DNA of 64,000 nt from Candidatus Omnitrophota bacterium (GTDB lineage Bacteria > Omnitrophota > Omnitrophia > Omnitrophales > JACROU01), in the NCBI GenBank assembly GCA_029261035.1, contig JAJDCD010000005.1, positions 95,677-159,676 on the forward strand, in the 5' to 3' direction. Numbering within the stretch: position 1 is the stretch's first letter; each line of letters starts with the position of its first letter. This document shows positions 56,501-61,804 of this stretch, one piece after another. Made by a program: the position numbers and the translations under genes. Under the pieces are notes generated by a model that was not told the origin of the DNA, did not search any database, and saw nothing but the letters and a program-made list of their open reading frames with translations.

Positions 56501-59172
56501 CTAAGAAGCTTTATACCTTTTCTAATTCTTACAATAATGGCCTGTTTGCTAGTGTGGTTGCTATGAGGGAGATGGATTTGGTTCCTGACCAAGCTCTTCA
56601 ATCTTTATTTAGAAGTCAGATGGAAGCGCAAGGCATTGATGCTGATTTAACCCAAGGAGAGTGGGTTTTGATTTTTGCGAATAAAAATCCAGATGAGCCT
56701 TTGGATTGGGGGCAGGTTCACCCAATAAGTATCAGGTGGATGAATCGTAATGGAAAGGGTCCTCATTCTTTTGATATTTCATTCTTGCGAAATATGCCAT
56801 TGGAAAAAGTGTTTGGAGACTTTACTTCTTACTCATACAAAATATCAGAACAGCTAGGGTTGAGAAATGTAAAAAATTTTGATGAAGGCTCTCGGTTAGG
56901 AACGATGGTGTATCAAAATTTTAATTATCAAGATTTTGTTCGTAGCATTTCTTTTGATTATCAATTATTTCCAGTAGAAGCAGCTAGTTTAGGTGGGATA
57001 GACGGGCATAGAGTTAGAAGCTTTATTATTAAAAAGGGCGAAGAGGAGGCTTTGCTCCTTTATTTAGAGGAACCTTTTTCTGAGAAAATTAATATGGAGT
57101 TAGCTCTTCAAATAATAATGGGACGTATATTATTTGAGGATGAAGAAATGAAGTTAAGTTATCAATACCTTGCGAGGGATTATAGAGTTTCAGAACAAGA
57201 GGTTCGGAATCTTGAAAATATTTTATATACGTATTTTTTAAATAGCATTTATTTTGGAGGTTTATTGAGACTTGTTAAAAACTCTAAGATGGATCAAGTT
57301 AAAGAGGCTCCTATACTGCATTTGAATATACCTCAACAGATGGTGAGAGTTTTAAGTTTGTTGATTTCTGATAAACAGGATGGCGAACAAGGGTTGCCGA
57401 CTATTGGGGCTTTATTAACAAGAGACCCTAATCGTATTAGAGATGTTTTTGAAAGGGAAGAGCTCAATTTTGATATCTTGATTAATAGATTGAAGCAGTT
57501 AGATTTGGAATTTCAGATGAAACTACAGTCAAAAGTTAGCGCTCAAAAGAAAAGAAAACCTAAACCAACCAAGATTCATAGAGAAGCACGTAAACAAGTG
57601 GCTCAGTTATTCTTAAAGCCAGAAGGTTATCGTTGGAGTGAGTCCAAGCGATCATTTGATGAGTTGGAAGGGCTTAATCTGGGGCCGTTGACAAAAAGAG
57701 GTATGCTTTATCTGAATCCAAGACCTAATTATAATTTGATCCTTTCTTTGTTGGATAAAGAAGAAGCGGGCTGGGAACTAAGTGTTGTTAGAAGTGAAGT
57801 TTTATCGAATAGGCTTATTTTGACTGTTCAGCTTAGTCATTCTGAGAGTGGTAAAATAATGATCAGAGACATTAGATTAGTTCCGAGCAAGAAAATGTTA
57901 AGAGGATTGGGCGCGGATAATAGAAAAGAATTTTGGATTTACTGGGGGATAGAAAGAGGGCCTGTTGCCATTGAGGTTCGTGGTTCTGCTAAGAATGCTC
58001 ATAATGTTAAAGCAACTTCAGGAAGAGAAGTGAAGTTAAATACTTTAACTCGGAACGAGTTATTAAGACAGTCAATTGAAATATTGGATTTAACAAGTTT
58101 ATCAGAAGTTCGATTAAGACAAGCTTGGCATAACCTTTCCAGCAATGATGTGAATGGTAAAAGTAAATTGTTAGAAATGAAGGTTGGAGATTTAGTCAAT
58201 TTGAAAAAAGATGATTTCCGCAGCGTTATCGGAGGGTATATTGCATTTAGACAAGCAAAAAGAAAACTGGAAAAATTAGGTCTGAGTTTAGCCGATAGTT
58301 TGGGGGCTTTGTTTAAAGATCAGTATGGAGTCTCAGAAGATATAGTTTTAAAAGTGGTAAAAATGACAGGGGATGTGATAGGACTTGATTTGAAAGTTTA
58401 TTTCCCTCATTTTTATAACGAGTTATTAAAGAAAATTCAGAATAAAGATATCAGTGCGGTGAACCGTTTGTTAGTTCAGTTGGGAGATGATCCTAAACTG
58501 AATGATTTGCTTAGCTATTTGGATCGAGGGCAAACACCTATTCTTGTAACTTCGGAATTATCTCCAAGAGCTTTGATTCTTCAATTGATGTCGGAGTCTG
58601 TGGTTATTGTTGATTACAAAGATGAAGCTTATAAACAACAATTTGACAGGCTCTTATCTGAAGCTATTCTTAAGCAAGGTTTAACGAAAGAAGAAACAAG
58701 GGCTATAAAAGATCGAGCTTATTTTATTCGTCGCTCTAAAGAGTCTAAAAGACAAGATATGTTAACTCAGCTATTTAAAGGAGAGAGGGTTTCAACCGAT
58801 AGAGGGTTGTTGAGCCTTTCTCGAATGGCGCATGATTTAGGTGTTGATGTTCGTGGGCTCCGTCGAAAAGTTGTCTGGATGGAGGACAATCAGATGATCG
58901 ATGAAATATTAGAACGGCTTATCGTGGGTTTTGGTTTGCCTATGGTTATCGATCCGGGGCGTGTACAGGATAATGAACAACGAGATTTTGTTGATACTCT
59001 TAGATTGTCGGTTGCATCTTGGCTGTCTCTAGATCCGGAATTCTTGGTTAAAAAAGGCTATGCTAGCTTTAAAGATGATCGTTTCGTTATTACAGAACAT
59101 TTCTTTGAGTCTTTCCTGAATGACCAATTGCTGAAAGAGAAAGTGAATCGATTGCTCGCCACTATGGCTTAG
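41509..59172 (+). CDS. Giant exported modular protein 3 (5887 aa), HTH-repeat rich, unknown function
   Basis: One intact frame of 17.7 kb. The start is uncertain: GTG 41509 lies 18 bases after AAGGGAG, an in-frame CTG at 41500 is better spaced, and ATG 41539 is possible. Residues about 24-42 are a signal or anchor segment (INLAFIFLLNTVVEA). Residues about 95-551 are the shared N-terminal domain (QDAHESLDAQ, His105; EGG; GGFH, His488). Twelve [AGY]-x-SLG motifs divide the rest. In order: GHKL-like (about 560-780), large module 1, kinase-like domain (about 1623-2181), modules 2-5, an unknown beta-rich domain (4551-4766), a membrane segment (about 4799-4823), two unknown domains (4846-5157, 5163-5594), and the C-terminal domain (5600-5887) shared with giant 1. 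No known function. Confidence 0.85.
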   Translation: MSFRKVFAYLMGFLLAQKYRCLVRFISINLAFIFLLNTVVEAAPLMQHVMTPSVLSQSAINSFSQPPYLPLSPIQINSQIGSVQESYLPVTKKDSPQVYLIQDAHESLDAQENIKNILEKLVLEEGVDTLLFEGGSLDFNSSIYQFSSDMEINHRMWKELFRQGHLSGVELFALNQSGSVRLKGIEDESIYFKNLKTILDTNRLYKKSQDEILRIDQQYTIKKQKTFSEPLRKLIKERDDFRKNKNNFNPYMLFLMKEAKKRINLDLSQAKYQKQYPQLVRYSKISQFEKKIKENRDEVEKQRIELLELTQNKVAKSLTKESFLFLFNPEQHYLARDQLRWYFESWCEWAQAENIDVQLYSHFINWMAYHILKNEMKGPQLFDELQTIEILLLKNLNLSEEERKLLAEEDGWNLWNKLVSLKLTREEYERLRDTNPKNDLKGLNLLTQKALENYEWVIKRDAVLSEKAIEAINLSKSSRVAVVTGGFHSYFLTQKLKEEKKSYVLIAPRISQLERSLNYKDRIQQLFSSTTALDIPGALLSDLSKQRLLVAARSLGIQGAKKKDLPRKSGAQREDEIFRTHISVPMPEIEQMLSFPGRIQPSMQNALNETIKLIVTLFEDALISVNRNEVENLKRFQKYPGGIFYNHLTDELRGAISNSLDSTLERYRREGISREFIHIVFRVYKDQESNYFIDVIDEGVGETAINKTNVKRYSGERYLGKRGVDRGKSLESQVMGVFDAQLFEREDAQGAVLEIKLSQRKVLNHFKESMEGLNLRRVSKYMDSYGQSLGRTKEAYNMRINGNQVNILDAMMEGEFKTTWLTSFKPEALPKLKLPDKKESYSLDEAFIVFRQLKGSRSLTKSAFSAWVKKVLSRRASSRISRELLSNLVNTFSLSEARTHLGGDMVTVREKAKKAGAISVEHRMFISRDWVDRQRIYRYQLVPVHLLAKVMGVSKKVLLSYLEEPKKRFGDYLWEEDLLKKKSLLEVSAEGTKYHMDGAGKALMVSLVTAYQVISIYRKSLRNKKESYSVDELAGLLGVTKNILAQAIKSGEIAVIHLPFLGPEPRISIVDSEGILNIFSKVVKNYSKVLRPYTKKKISSWRELMAVVSGWETTNSLKEKWGFKSHNGIHQMMSRGKIKGFHIVHPLTEQGVWYFPPEEVGRVDDLEEMKLAKVLKMVNKGSRAKIKTRSELEKVLHSYFSLEKLEKRWSVSNRSLKGMIQRGTLEAVRLDFIGEQKRGYLVSPKEVKRIEGLEQKKLKKIKRFVSKFSSQTIKTIGKLRKVTQNWIKPTTLDERLGIRGGTVRQAIDNGLIQAVRMDLIAFGGDKSAYLIPTAEIKRLEGKVKALARDISAFSKSKPKTIQDIKTATREWLRIEDLAKEFDVSFETIFALVRSGEITAFKLDLIGLGASKAPYVIPPEEVSRIREEQNEKKRKVLSFVEQYENVSSEDEITVMRLKDITSRWVKLRQFKTEFGVHLATAFNYVRQGKVNAVQMDLLGYGGKKAFYLIPPQEIERIRQEDKLKLTQIIDFVRTYISSKRRVKTWEDVQQVTNSWLKIEDLVKAASVKFATASRWVKTGKVKGIKIKLIGKNNTNGYYIIPPQEIDRVKKERMDRNNLASSLGQESTAVVDVLYQKYRFLLPKSVQKQFNYELVAGWYEVVSSDTTVLPMKIFDFIQKVYSLLSPNEVNQVAVLLADFQKEITEILTADESLEPSEEEKAPQEVELVKAVALQKLVEKRPLVDEIWEGDKKARISMDPVFWGVLHSDEKKEWLKKIKKILTRNYSSLKKGLDYEEPIGGGKKFRSLKLGLVDAPLVLSHGVKIHAMQLKGVVFDSGNITDVFNMHHAKREWGQKLPDAPVVQPIYHEDGTISYIPRQWSPKGGMVLDEAKREFEMHRYFMKSGMPVNYPLAYGEFLGEKEPLGRKIGFVLLGQRFQQNYRFHDVLNRILNARYVVPIQELSKEGKTPEEIESLFRETELELLANIQSHGHLLRTIHTPMVQEEERWEGAFHGNLHPANVSVDPDYFLNIHDLTHAYNKEEVSSLKEQFARQLLDFDAALSRTLEDKVFMDSQLQDFHVRKGLPVSWKGMEYVKTFLLGYFYDFPPEVIEKVARTMVMEIEGHPITRTNNIIQKLGVTRLPAYQHPDFIFDLMRYVVGIKKDGTPLLEEEKESAKKEIEQKILASSLGRTKDHFNMTFEGHAFNILDEMKKGNFSMKWILNFKPEPLTRIQVPDKSVYVSRKTVLEAAKRKRFGLPLSAKRLEQLLKAGAIKQNEKGELSRYDAESFINAYSLRETAELTGLNRDRLSGLSGSKDRMVVVQGNYYVFHDWIEEMRARHHRLVPVSLLSEMLNLTHSTFLSNLRNPKKFLRPHLLRQLFDDRKNLLESRFTGEEYHYFGDHSPTLSVDILTAWSIFQLLQRVPNMETASTVDELSKKLYVNRVFVSKAIEEDRVEATLVRGMRKGGPVYLIDEEEVRRIEKEFNQKLKLLIKEVKAYVDSKVPLKTWEDIQEVVKNWDTTETLKERWNFKSISGIHEMMRREVLKGVNVVNPLSTVGVNYFPPQEVEKLDKRDRNKLDEILEFINRYRGSPITTRAEIDAAVSKWSTPTYLSKVTGIPRQTMTRRVKKGAVKGVLLDLIGFKKKFMVPPSEAQKFIQANSKISKASSLGRSKDHFDATVLGEEVNLLDAMKEGAFKVQWFFSFKTKKLPRVEIPKKQKYLTKKEVLQLVSQVKGKRRIGPLRLNQLIEKEYIKRDSNGNLNREDVLFFLNAFSLNEAAAFIGVNPDRLGKIALENGSVKYGKEYFVPYQWVELLRANFHDLVPIRILAEMLDMEFWNLVNKLRSPSNYFSEDIIKEFFPYQETLIDKRITGEEYHFINGNNVLAVDLATAWMLFVIFRMFPNPKKAATLTSLANKLSVNKTLVSTAVKEGRIKATLVSVLKKGVPSYLVDEEEFDRVIKEYSKKLKDLKALLVPYLRGKQLKTWQDIQEVVQGWDTAESLKEKWGFNQVDRIHRMVKRGLLKGVHVVNPLSVHGKWYFPPSEVEKVDVVDREKLQEALGFVNRYRKRKIRTREALIKSLKRWSSPVKLSKSTGIPRQTMTRLVRDGYVEHVKLDILGQRSRYVIPPEAAKRFIDELNEKIITFSDKHLSPYGQGARTYKQLKKLLNRWYTISELSKTTGINQEEIAWKVEIGELNSVNFDFTPLQGRIYIPPQEAEKLIQSSSVSANSLGVAKEHFDIFVNGKKVNLIDAMVDGSFRPEWISRFVPKSLHEVSLKNVAPSITFERAEELSKRLGQRVITVYMLSELQEAGIISKEFEGMISKEDLQFLINSRKLGEAARLVELNEADVWMFASKHGAKRLRREYFVPLEWIEEVMLRKHHLIPVQLLVDELGVNYASFVDRLKNPRKHFSKIIAEGYLEGRDSLLEPSLRGSLVHGNYQNFMIDLSLAWKVVRLIKEKSLSDGYITSDVLAERIGVDVNVILLGIRNELIKVKEISDIAGSGKYHYAISEDEAERIEKLFSAQLAVYQQTLEESGFIKRKLNGWKDLKKFIQSWLGTEQLRQRWGFTGNQAIMQMYQRGSVWGLELAHPLSRTAKVLFPLKEIRSIERKEKIKFELIAKFISEHVGVEVNEKAEMSDVFEDWYTVNDLLKATGYSRKKVMRQINNGNIPSIKIDLLAMQSRIVIPPTVAQLWIGQQQKPPSTASSLGRTTEDFNITVNGTPVNLLDAMMEGTFQISYLLQLYQPMKRQGHAPKKAYYSIDEVLEIFKEKGRGPIRKLHINEFVTMKRRKKEDKRIRHEELLWLLNTVPLKEVTKSLVGQHSDLRERALEGGAVLVKDRMFVPVAWLSQQQEKQANLVSVGLLAKVMGVYRTKLFKYILDPQGMFGEAIFNQYFQDKESLLELSQNGTVFHGTQKARMITLETAWAIVRIYKISLERAKGSIGIVALGEELGRDRYFVDKIIRRGEIDASFIPLVSDGKYKDRIVASELERIRALYRRSLASYSDVLKKYGVGPFKTWSELEEFFESWYTADDVRRRFGFKIKRSVYDMSERGVLTGIHVASPLMPQGQIRFFPVEVDNLFNKDLERVNEILVFINRFRKRPIGNKSQIQRAIRDWYKLPQLEKKWAVSDGTLLDSINKGSLEAINIGLIGMKEQGYWVPRQEVQRIEKEQKKRREEILKFVSQYTDESINTTKQLKKATRKWFAVEGAAKRLGVKKSLIKSMIKRKTIRSVKMDLLGYGGGNTLMMIPPQEIGRIEREEKEKLDRIIADISQFTEKPLMTVEDVLRATQSWVKAEEFAKEFGVNTAHVLALIRSNKIRAVEMNLLKVRGNKMFYLIPLSEVERFKLDQKNQLAEIIPQVREYTDAEIDTIEGLKKATLDWSSTGDFSREFGFPAASVTRMIKANNIKAIRFDLFGFGGKNRLYLIPPQEVASIRQEQERRFKEVQNYLLHNFNIEIMTLTDLEEVTQDWLGKEDVRRALKISQATFYSHVKDRKVKSVFIDLLGYKRRAGYYVSPYEVERWGGESLDEGASKRKGENIKLKAKKIKSKASSLGREIALLVAEEYPYNQLVLILDRVDSSSDYAEFEIRSKKQKIGEGSFFKGDDHWNLVHFELGSEYNYQEEGKEVIKWFARYLQNMFPGSRNPLRFGWVYNPEMLSLAHSVFEPDSMEIIFKKPGPWYSMADPSFNLFYSAGPLRIYDDVPLSTKEIKVIKQGSFYVPVSYPQEVKNVVVSKYHVSARYKSTGNLLRKIQFERPFSIKGKIRKSLLSSARSLGDEQDEYGLTRKQKEAVHHFLFPKDLSGEAILKQVLMLLIPYILLGGLVAAVMSREKKSDNQAVPQSTSEGKSLGGTRPLSAVDYFAQLEQELSEAWQAWDHQSSMMDMGFVESALEQKTNYYALMGLIANSFMHFSTPTSKLEEDDVVLYIAPNQNGNTGIYRVLSVSGMQVQLMNVANKTILVAETKKIRRIDLSKPRIMSQVEEMLTESSSANKESIRLTVKGESKKLYTFSNSYNNGLFASVVAMREMDLVPDQALQSLFRSQMEAQGIDADLTQGEWVLIFANKNPDEPLDWGQVHPISIRWMNRNGKGPHSFDISFLRNMPLEKVFGDFTSYSYKISEQLGLRNVKNFDEGSRLGTMVYQNFNYQDFVRSISFDYQLFPVEAASLGGIDGHRVRSFIIKKGEEEALLLYLEEPFSEKINMELALQIIMGRILFEDEEMKLSYQYLARDYRVSEQEVRNLENILYTYFLNSIYFGGLLRLVKNSKMDQVKEAPILHLNIPQQMVRVLSLLISDKQDGEQGLPTIGALLTRDPNRIRDVFEREELNFDILINRLKQLDLEFQMKLQSKVSAQKKRKPKPTKIHREARKQVAQLFLKPEGYRWSESKRSFDELEGLNLGPLTKRGMLYLNPRPNYNLILSLLDKEEAGWELSVVRSEVLSNRLILTVQLSHSESGKIMIRDIRLVPSKKMLRGLGADNRKEFWIYWGIERGPVAIEVRGSAKNAHNVKATSGREVKLNTLTRNELLRQSIEILDLTSLSEVRLRQAWHNLSSNDVNGKSKLLEMKVGDLVNLKKDDFRSVIGGYIAFRQAKRKLEKLGLSLADSLGALFKDQYGVSEDIVLKVVKMTGDVIGLDLKVYFPHFYNELLKKIQNKDISAVNRLLVQLGDDPKLNDLLSYLDRGQTPILVTSELSPRALILQLMSESVVIVDYKDEAYKQQFDRLLSEAILKQGLTKEETRAIKDRAYFIRRSKESKRQDMLTQLFKGERVSTDRGLLSLSRMAHDLGVDVRGLRRKVVWMEDNQMIDEILERLIVGFGLPMVIDPGRVQDNEQRDFVDTLRLSVASWLSLDPEFLVKKGYASFKDDRFVITEHFFESFLNDQLLKEKVNRLLATMA
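43207..43860 (+). other. GHKL ATPase-like domain in giant 3 (tentative)
   Basis: Residues about 567-784. The order DELRGAISNSLDS (N-box-like), FIDVIDEGVGE (DxGxG-like G1), GKRGVDRGKSLESQVMGVF (G2-like) and GAVLEIKLSQRK (final strands, like GTxFxixLP) follows the Bergerat ATPase plan of histidine kinases and MutL/Hsp90. Several glycines are missing, so it may be degenerate. There is no His-phosphotransfer domain. Confidence 0.4.
43879..46359 (+). repeat. Giant 3 large module 1 (six C-terminal HTH units)
   Basis: Residues 791-1617. It opens with the module hallmark N-x-LDAMMEGEF...W...F-P-E and continues with SLSEARTHLGG, LVPVHLLAKVMGV, then T-AYQV and SVDELAGLLGVTKNILAQAIKSGEI. It ends with six roughly 80-residue units, each W-x(5)-L-x(5)-GV-x(3)-T-x(6)-G-x-I-x-AV-x-x-DLIG...YLIPPQEVxRI. 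That plan matches excisionase/MerR-type (HTH_17) winged helices. Confidence 0.7.
46375..48051 (+). other. Kinase-like (APH/ABC1-type) domain in giant 3
   Basis: Residues 1623-2181, between ASSLG motifs. FHGNLHPANVSVD (His2010-Asp2021) and NIHDLTHA (Asp2030) match the catalytic loop HGDLHPGN and the metal Asp of aminoglycoside-phosphotransferase/ABC1-like kinases. The catalytic Asp is replaced by Asn2012, so it may be a pseudokinase. The preceding LLRTIHTP and the REFEMHRYFMKSGMPVNYPLAYG stretch fit an N-lobe/linker in this fold. Confidence 0.5.
48067..49491 (+). repeat. Giant 3 large module 2 (two C-terminal HTH units)
   Basis: Residues 2187-2661, between ASSLG (2182-2186) and ASSLG (2662-2666). 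Opens RTKDHFNMTFEGHAFNILDEMKKG; contains TGEEYHYFGD, TAWSIFQLL and two W...GI-x(2)-QTMTRRV type units ending IPP/VPP-SEA. Confidence 0.7.
49507..51174 (+). repeat. Giant 3 large module 3 (three C-terminal HTH units)
   Basis: Residues 2667-3222. Opens RSKDHFDATVLGEEVNLLDAMKEG; TGEEYHFINGN and DLATAWMLF are shared with module 2. Modules 2 and 3 are the most alike pair, suggesting a recent duplication. Ends at ANSLG (3223-3227). Confidence 0.7.
51190..52605 (+). repeat. Giant 3 large module 4 (two C-terminal HTH units)
   Basis: Residues 3228-3699. Opens VAKEHFDIFVNGKKVNLIDAMVDG; ends at ASSLG (3700-3704). The most divergent of the five modules, but LIPVQLLVDELGV, DLSLAWKVVRLI and the closing IVIPPTVAQ are recognisable. 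Confidence 0.65.
52621..55143 (+). repeat. Giant 3 large module 5 (six C-terminal HTH units)
   Basis: Residues 3705-4545. Opens RTTEDFNITVNGTPVNLLDAMMEG, closest to module 1, and like module 1 carries six C-terminal units, so modules 1 and 5 probably share an ancestor. Ends at ASSLG (4546-4550). Confidence 0.7.
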
Positions 59173-59193
59173 AATAGCTATTAGTTAAAGCAT

Positions 59194-59289
59194 TGTCATC
59201 CCCGCGAAGGCGGGGATCCAGATTCTTCCAGATAAAATAGCAATACTTCAGCTGTCATGGATTCCCGATACAAGATTTCGGGAATGACA
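59194..59289. repeat. GTCATCCCCGC / CGGGAATGAC dispersed repeat
   Basis: TTGTCATCCCCGCGAAGGCGGGGATCC forms a hairpin at one end, and GGATTCCCGATACAAGATTTCGGGAATGACA at the other. Related units lie at 59945-60031 and 61869-61973, three within 2.8 kb around the DJ-1 and fumarase genes. Confidence 0.75.
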
Positions 59290-59381
59290 GTGAAATCATT
59301 ATCCTTCTAAGATTAGGCTTGTTCCGTTATAATAATAGTTCAAATTCGTAGGGATGATAGTTAAGAGAGGTAATAGAATAT

Positions 59382-59930
59382 ATGAAAAGAGTTTTAGTTC
59401 CGATTGCAGATGGTTTTGAGGAAATTGAAGCCATTACGATTGTGGATATTCTTAGGCGTGCTGGATTGAGAGTCTTTTTTTCTTCCTTGAAACAAGGGGA
59501 AGTTAGAGGATCTCGAAGGATTCGTGTGATTCCAGATCTGTTTATGAATGAAGCTGTTTACCAAGAGTGGGATGCCATCATTGTACCTGGTGGTAAGCAG
59601 AGTGTAGATTCTCTGCGTAAAGATCCGCGCTTGATGAATTTGATTCGGAAGTTGAATGAGCAAGGAAAGTTGATCGGCGGTATTTGTGCGGCTCCTTATG
59701 CTCTTAGAGACGCGGGTGTTTTTGGAGATAAAAAAATGACAACGTATCCTACTTTTGAGGATGAGTTTAAAGATTGCCAATTTGTAAACGAACCCGTGGT
59801 TTATGATCAAAATGTAGTTACGAGCCAATCTCCGGGAACAGCATTGGAGTTTTCTCTTAAATTGGTCGAAATACTAGTGAGTAAGGAAATGTCTGATCGT
59901 CTTCGCGATTTATCGAATATTGTGAGTTGA
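59382..59930 (+). CDS. DJ-1/PfpI (YajL-like) family protein
   Basis: A 182-residue protein of normal DJ-1 superfamily length. The N-terminus MKRVLVPIADGFEEIEAITIVDILRRAG, the acid Glu of GFEEIE, and the nucleophile elbow GGICAAPYAL (Cys102) match the YajL/DJ-1 branch, implicated in oxidative-stress protection and reported deglycase/glyoxalase activity. A PGG loop (IIVPGGKQSV) is also present. TATAAT at 59328-59333 may be a -10 element, and AGAGAGG lies before the ATG. It is framed by dispersed repeats on both sides. Confidence 0.92.
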   Translation: MKRVLVPIADGFEEIEAITIVDILRRAGLRVFFSSLKQGEVRGSRRIRVIPDLFMNEAVYQEWDAIIVPGGKQSVDSLRKDPRLMNLIRKLNEQGKLIGGICAAPYALRDAGVFGDKKMTTYPTFEDEFKDCQFVNEPVVYDQNVVTSQSPGTALEFSLKLVEILVSKEMSDRLRDLSNIVS

Positions 59931-59944
59931 GTGGTAAGAAATAA

Positions 59945-60031
59945 TGTCATTCCCGAATTCTTTTGTCGGGAATCCATAATTATTATTAATTAAAACAACT
60001 AGATTCCCGACTATAACATTCGGGAATGACA
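59945..60031. repeat. GTCATTCCCGA / TCGGGAATGAC dispersed repeat
   Basis: TGTCATTCCCGAATTC...GTCGGGAATCC and GATTCCCGAC...CATTCGGGAATGACA are mirrored halves of the same repeat family as 59194-59289. Confidence 0.75.
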
Positions 60032-60051
60032 ATTTATCTTTGTGGCAGATG

Positions 60052-60086
60052 AACCCTATCCGCTAAAAGCCCTTCGCTATACGCCG
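60052..60086. repeat. GCTAAAAGC...GCTATACGC repeat upstream of fumarase
   Basis: ATCCGCTAAAAGCCCTTCGCTATACGCC is the inverted counterpart of the GCGTATAGCGAACAGCGTTTAGCG block at 61812-61846, so the pair brackets the fumarase gene. A copy of the same words lies at 9001-9090. Confidence 0.6.
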
Positions 60087-60157
60087 TGACACCACGAGGG
60101 TGTATGGCAGCCCTGAACCCTTGTGGTTCATGGGCGCTAGTAAACAAAGGATTGCTC

Positions 60158-61804
60158 ATGTCTTCATTTAAGTACCAACCGATGTATCCCGTTTCAAAGG
60201 ATACAACTTCGTATCGTCTTATATCCAAAGATTTTATTTCTGTTGAAGAATTTTCTGGAAAGAAAGTTTTAAAAGTAGATCCTTCTGCTTTGAAGTTGCT
60301 TGCTAAAGTAGCGATGGAAGATGTTTCTTTCTTTTTGCGTACCGAGCACCTCCAGAAGGTTGCTCATATCTTGGAAGATCCAGAAGCAACAGACAATGAT
60401 CGTTTTGTTGCTGCAACTTTACTTAAAAATTCAGCGATTGCCTCTCAAGGACAACTTCCCACCTGTCAAGATACCGGAACGAATATCGTTGTGGCCAAGA
60501 AGGGGGAGCAGGTTTGGACCGGAGTAGATGATAGTGAGGTTCTCTCTGAAGGGATGTTTGAAACATTTCAGGAAAAGAATTTACGCTACTCTCAGATGGC
60601 TCCTTTAAATATGTTTGAAGAGAAAAATACCGGAACGAATTTACCAGCTCAAATAGAAATTTATTCTACCCCAGGCATGGAGTACCACTTTTTATTTCTT
60701 GCTAAAGGTGGAGGGTCTGCAAATAAAACATTTCTTTATCAAGAAACCAGGGCTCTTTTAAATGAACAGACCTTAACCAAATTTTTATGCGAAAAGTTAT
60801 TTTCTTTAGGAACGGCAGCATGTCCTCCTTATCATATCGCAATTGTCATTGGAGGAACTTCGGCAGAAGCAAACCTAAAGACCGTAAAACTAGCTTCGGC
60901 AGGAGATTTGGATGGATTGCCAACTTCGGGCTCAGAACAAGGCCATGCGTTTAGAGATACGGAATGGGAAGAGAAGGTTAATCTTTTAGCCCAAAAGACG
61001 GGTATTGGAGCTCAATTTGGAGGGAAGTATTTGGCGCATGATATTAAAGTGATTCGTTTACCACGTCATGCAGCATCTTGTCCTGTAGGCATAGGTGTCA
61101 GTTGTAGTGCGGATAGAAATATCAAGGCCAAGATAACAACGGACGGAATTTTCCTAGAAGAATTAGACAAAAACCCAGAACGCTTTGTTCCGGATGAATC
61201 CAAATTTATTGAATCGAGTCCTGTAAAGGTTGATCTAAACAAACCTATGTCTGAAATTTTAAAAGACCTTTCTCAATATCCGATTAAAACTCGATTAAGT
61301 TTATCGGGAACGTTGATTGTGGCTCGTGATATTGCACATGCACGAATTAAAGAAATGTTAGACTCAGGAAAACCCATGCCGGATTATTTTAAAAACCATC
61401 CTATTTATTATGCAGGTCCTGCGAAAACTCCTGAAGGAATGCCTACCGGTAGTTTTGGCCCAACAACAGCGGGTCGAATGGATTCTTACGTAGGCGAATT
61501 TATGGGGCAGGGAGGATCTTTTATTACTCTCGCTAAAGGAAATCGTTCTTATCAAGTGACGGAAGCATGTAAAAAGTATGGGGGCTTTTATTTGGGTTCT
61601 ATTGGAGGTCCTGCGGCGATATTAGCGAAGGAGAATATTAAGAGTGTTGAAATTGTTGATTTTGAGGAGTTAGGAATGGAAGCGGTTCGTAAGATTGAAG
61701 TGGAGAATTTTCCTGCCTTTATTGTGGTGGATGATAAAGGGAACAATTTCTTTGATAGCCTTGATAGTGATTTACCTTCTAAAATAAAAGAGAATGACGA
61801 GTAA
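60158..61804 (+). CDS. Fumarate hydratase class I (iron-sulfur)
   Basis: A 548-residue [4Fe-4S] fumarase of the FumA/FumB type, which hydrates fumarate to malate in the TCA cycle. ATG 60158 with AAAGGA upstream is chosen. The in-frame extension to 60086 runs through repeat sequence and is not credible. Visible motifs: [18 protein letters not shown] (first cluster Cys), [66 protein letters not shown], and [25 protein letters not shown]. Length and order match the single-chain enzyme rather than the split alpha/beta form. Confidence 0.95.
   Translation: MSSFKYQPMYPVSKDTTSYRLISKDFISVEEFSGKKVLKVDPSALKLLAKVAMEDVSFFLRTEHLQKVAHILEDPEATDNDRFVAATLLKNSAIASQGQLPTCQDTGTNIVVAKKGEQVWTGVDDSEVLSEGMFETFQEKNLRYSQMAPLNMFEEKNTGTNLPAQIEIYSTPGMEYHFLFLAKGGGSANKTFLYQETRALLNEQTLTKFLCEKLFSLGTAACPPYHIAIVIGGTSAEANLKTVKLASAGDLDGLPTSGSEQGHAFRDTEWEEKVNLLAQKTGIGAQFGGKYLAHDIKVIRLPRHAASCPVGIGVSCSADRNIKAKITTDGIFLEELDKNPERFVPDESKFIESSPVKVDLNKPMSEILKDLSQYPIKTRLSLSGTLIVARDIAHARIKEMLDSGKPMPDYFKNHPIYYAGPAKTPEGMPTGSFGPTTAGRMDSYVGEFMGQGGSFITLAKGNRSYQVTEACKKYGGFYLGSIGGPAAILAKENIKSVEIVDFEELGMEAVRKIEVENFPAFIVVDDKGNNFFDSLDSDLPSKIKENDE

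Noticed and set aside
41509-59172. Nonribosomal peptide or polyketide synthase
   Set aside because: The size suggests it, but there are no condensation, adenylation, ketosynthase or carrier motifs.
59394-59828. Minus-strand frame opposite the DJ-1 gene
   Set aside because: It is antisense to a clear DJ-1 protein and shows no family features.
60086-60157. Upstream start of fumarase
   Set aside because: The added residues are encoded by intergenic sequence next to a dispersed repeat and have no family match; ATG 60158 has an upstream AAAGGA.
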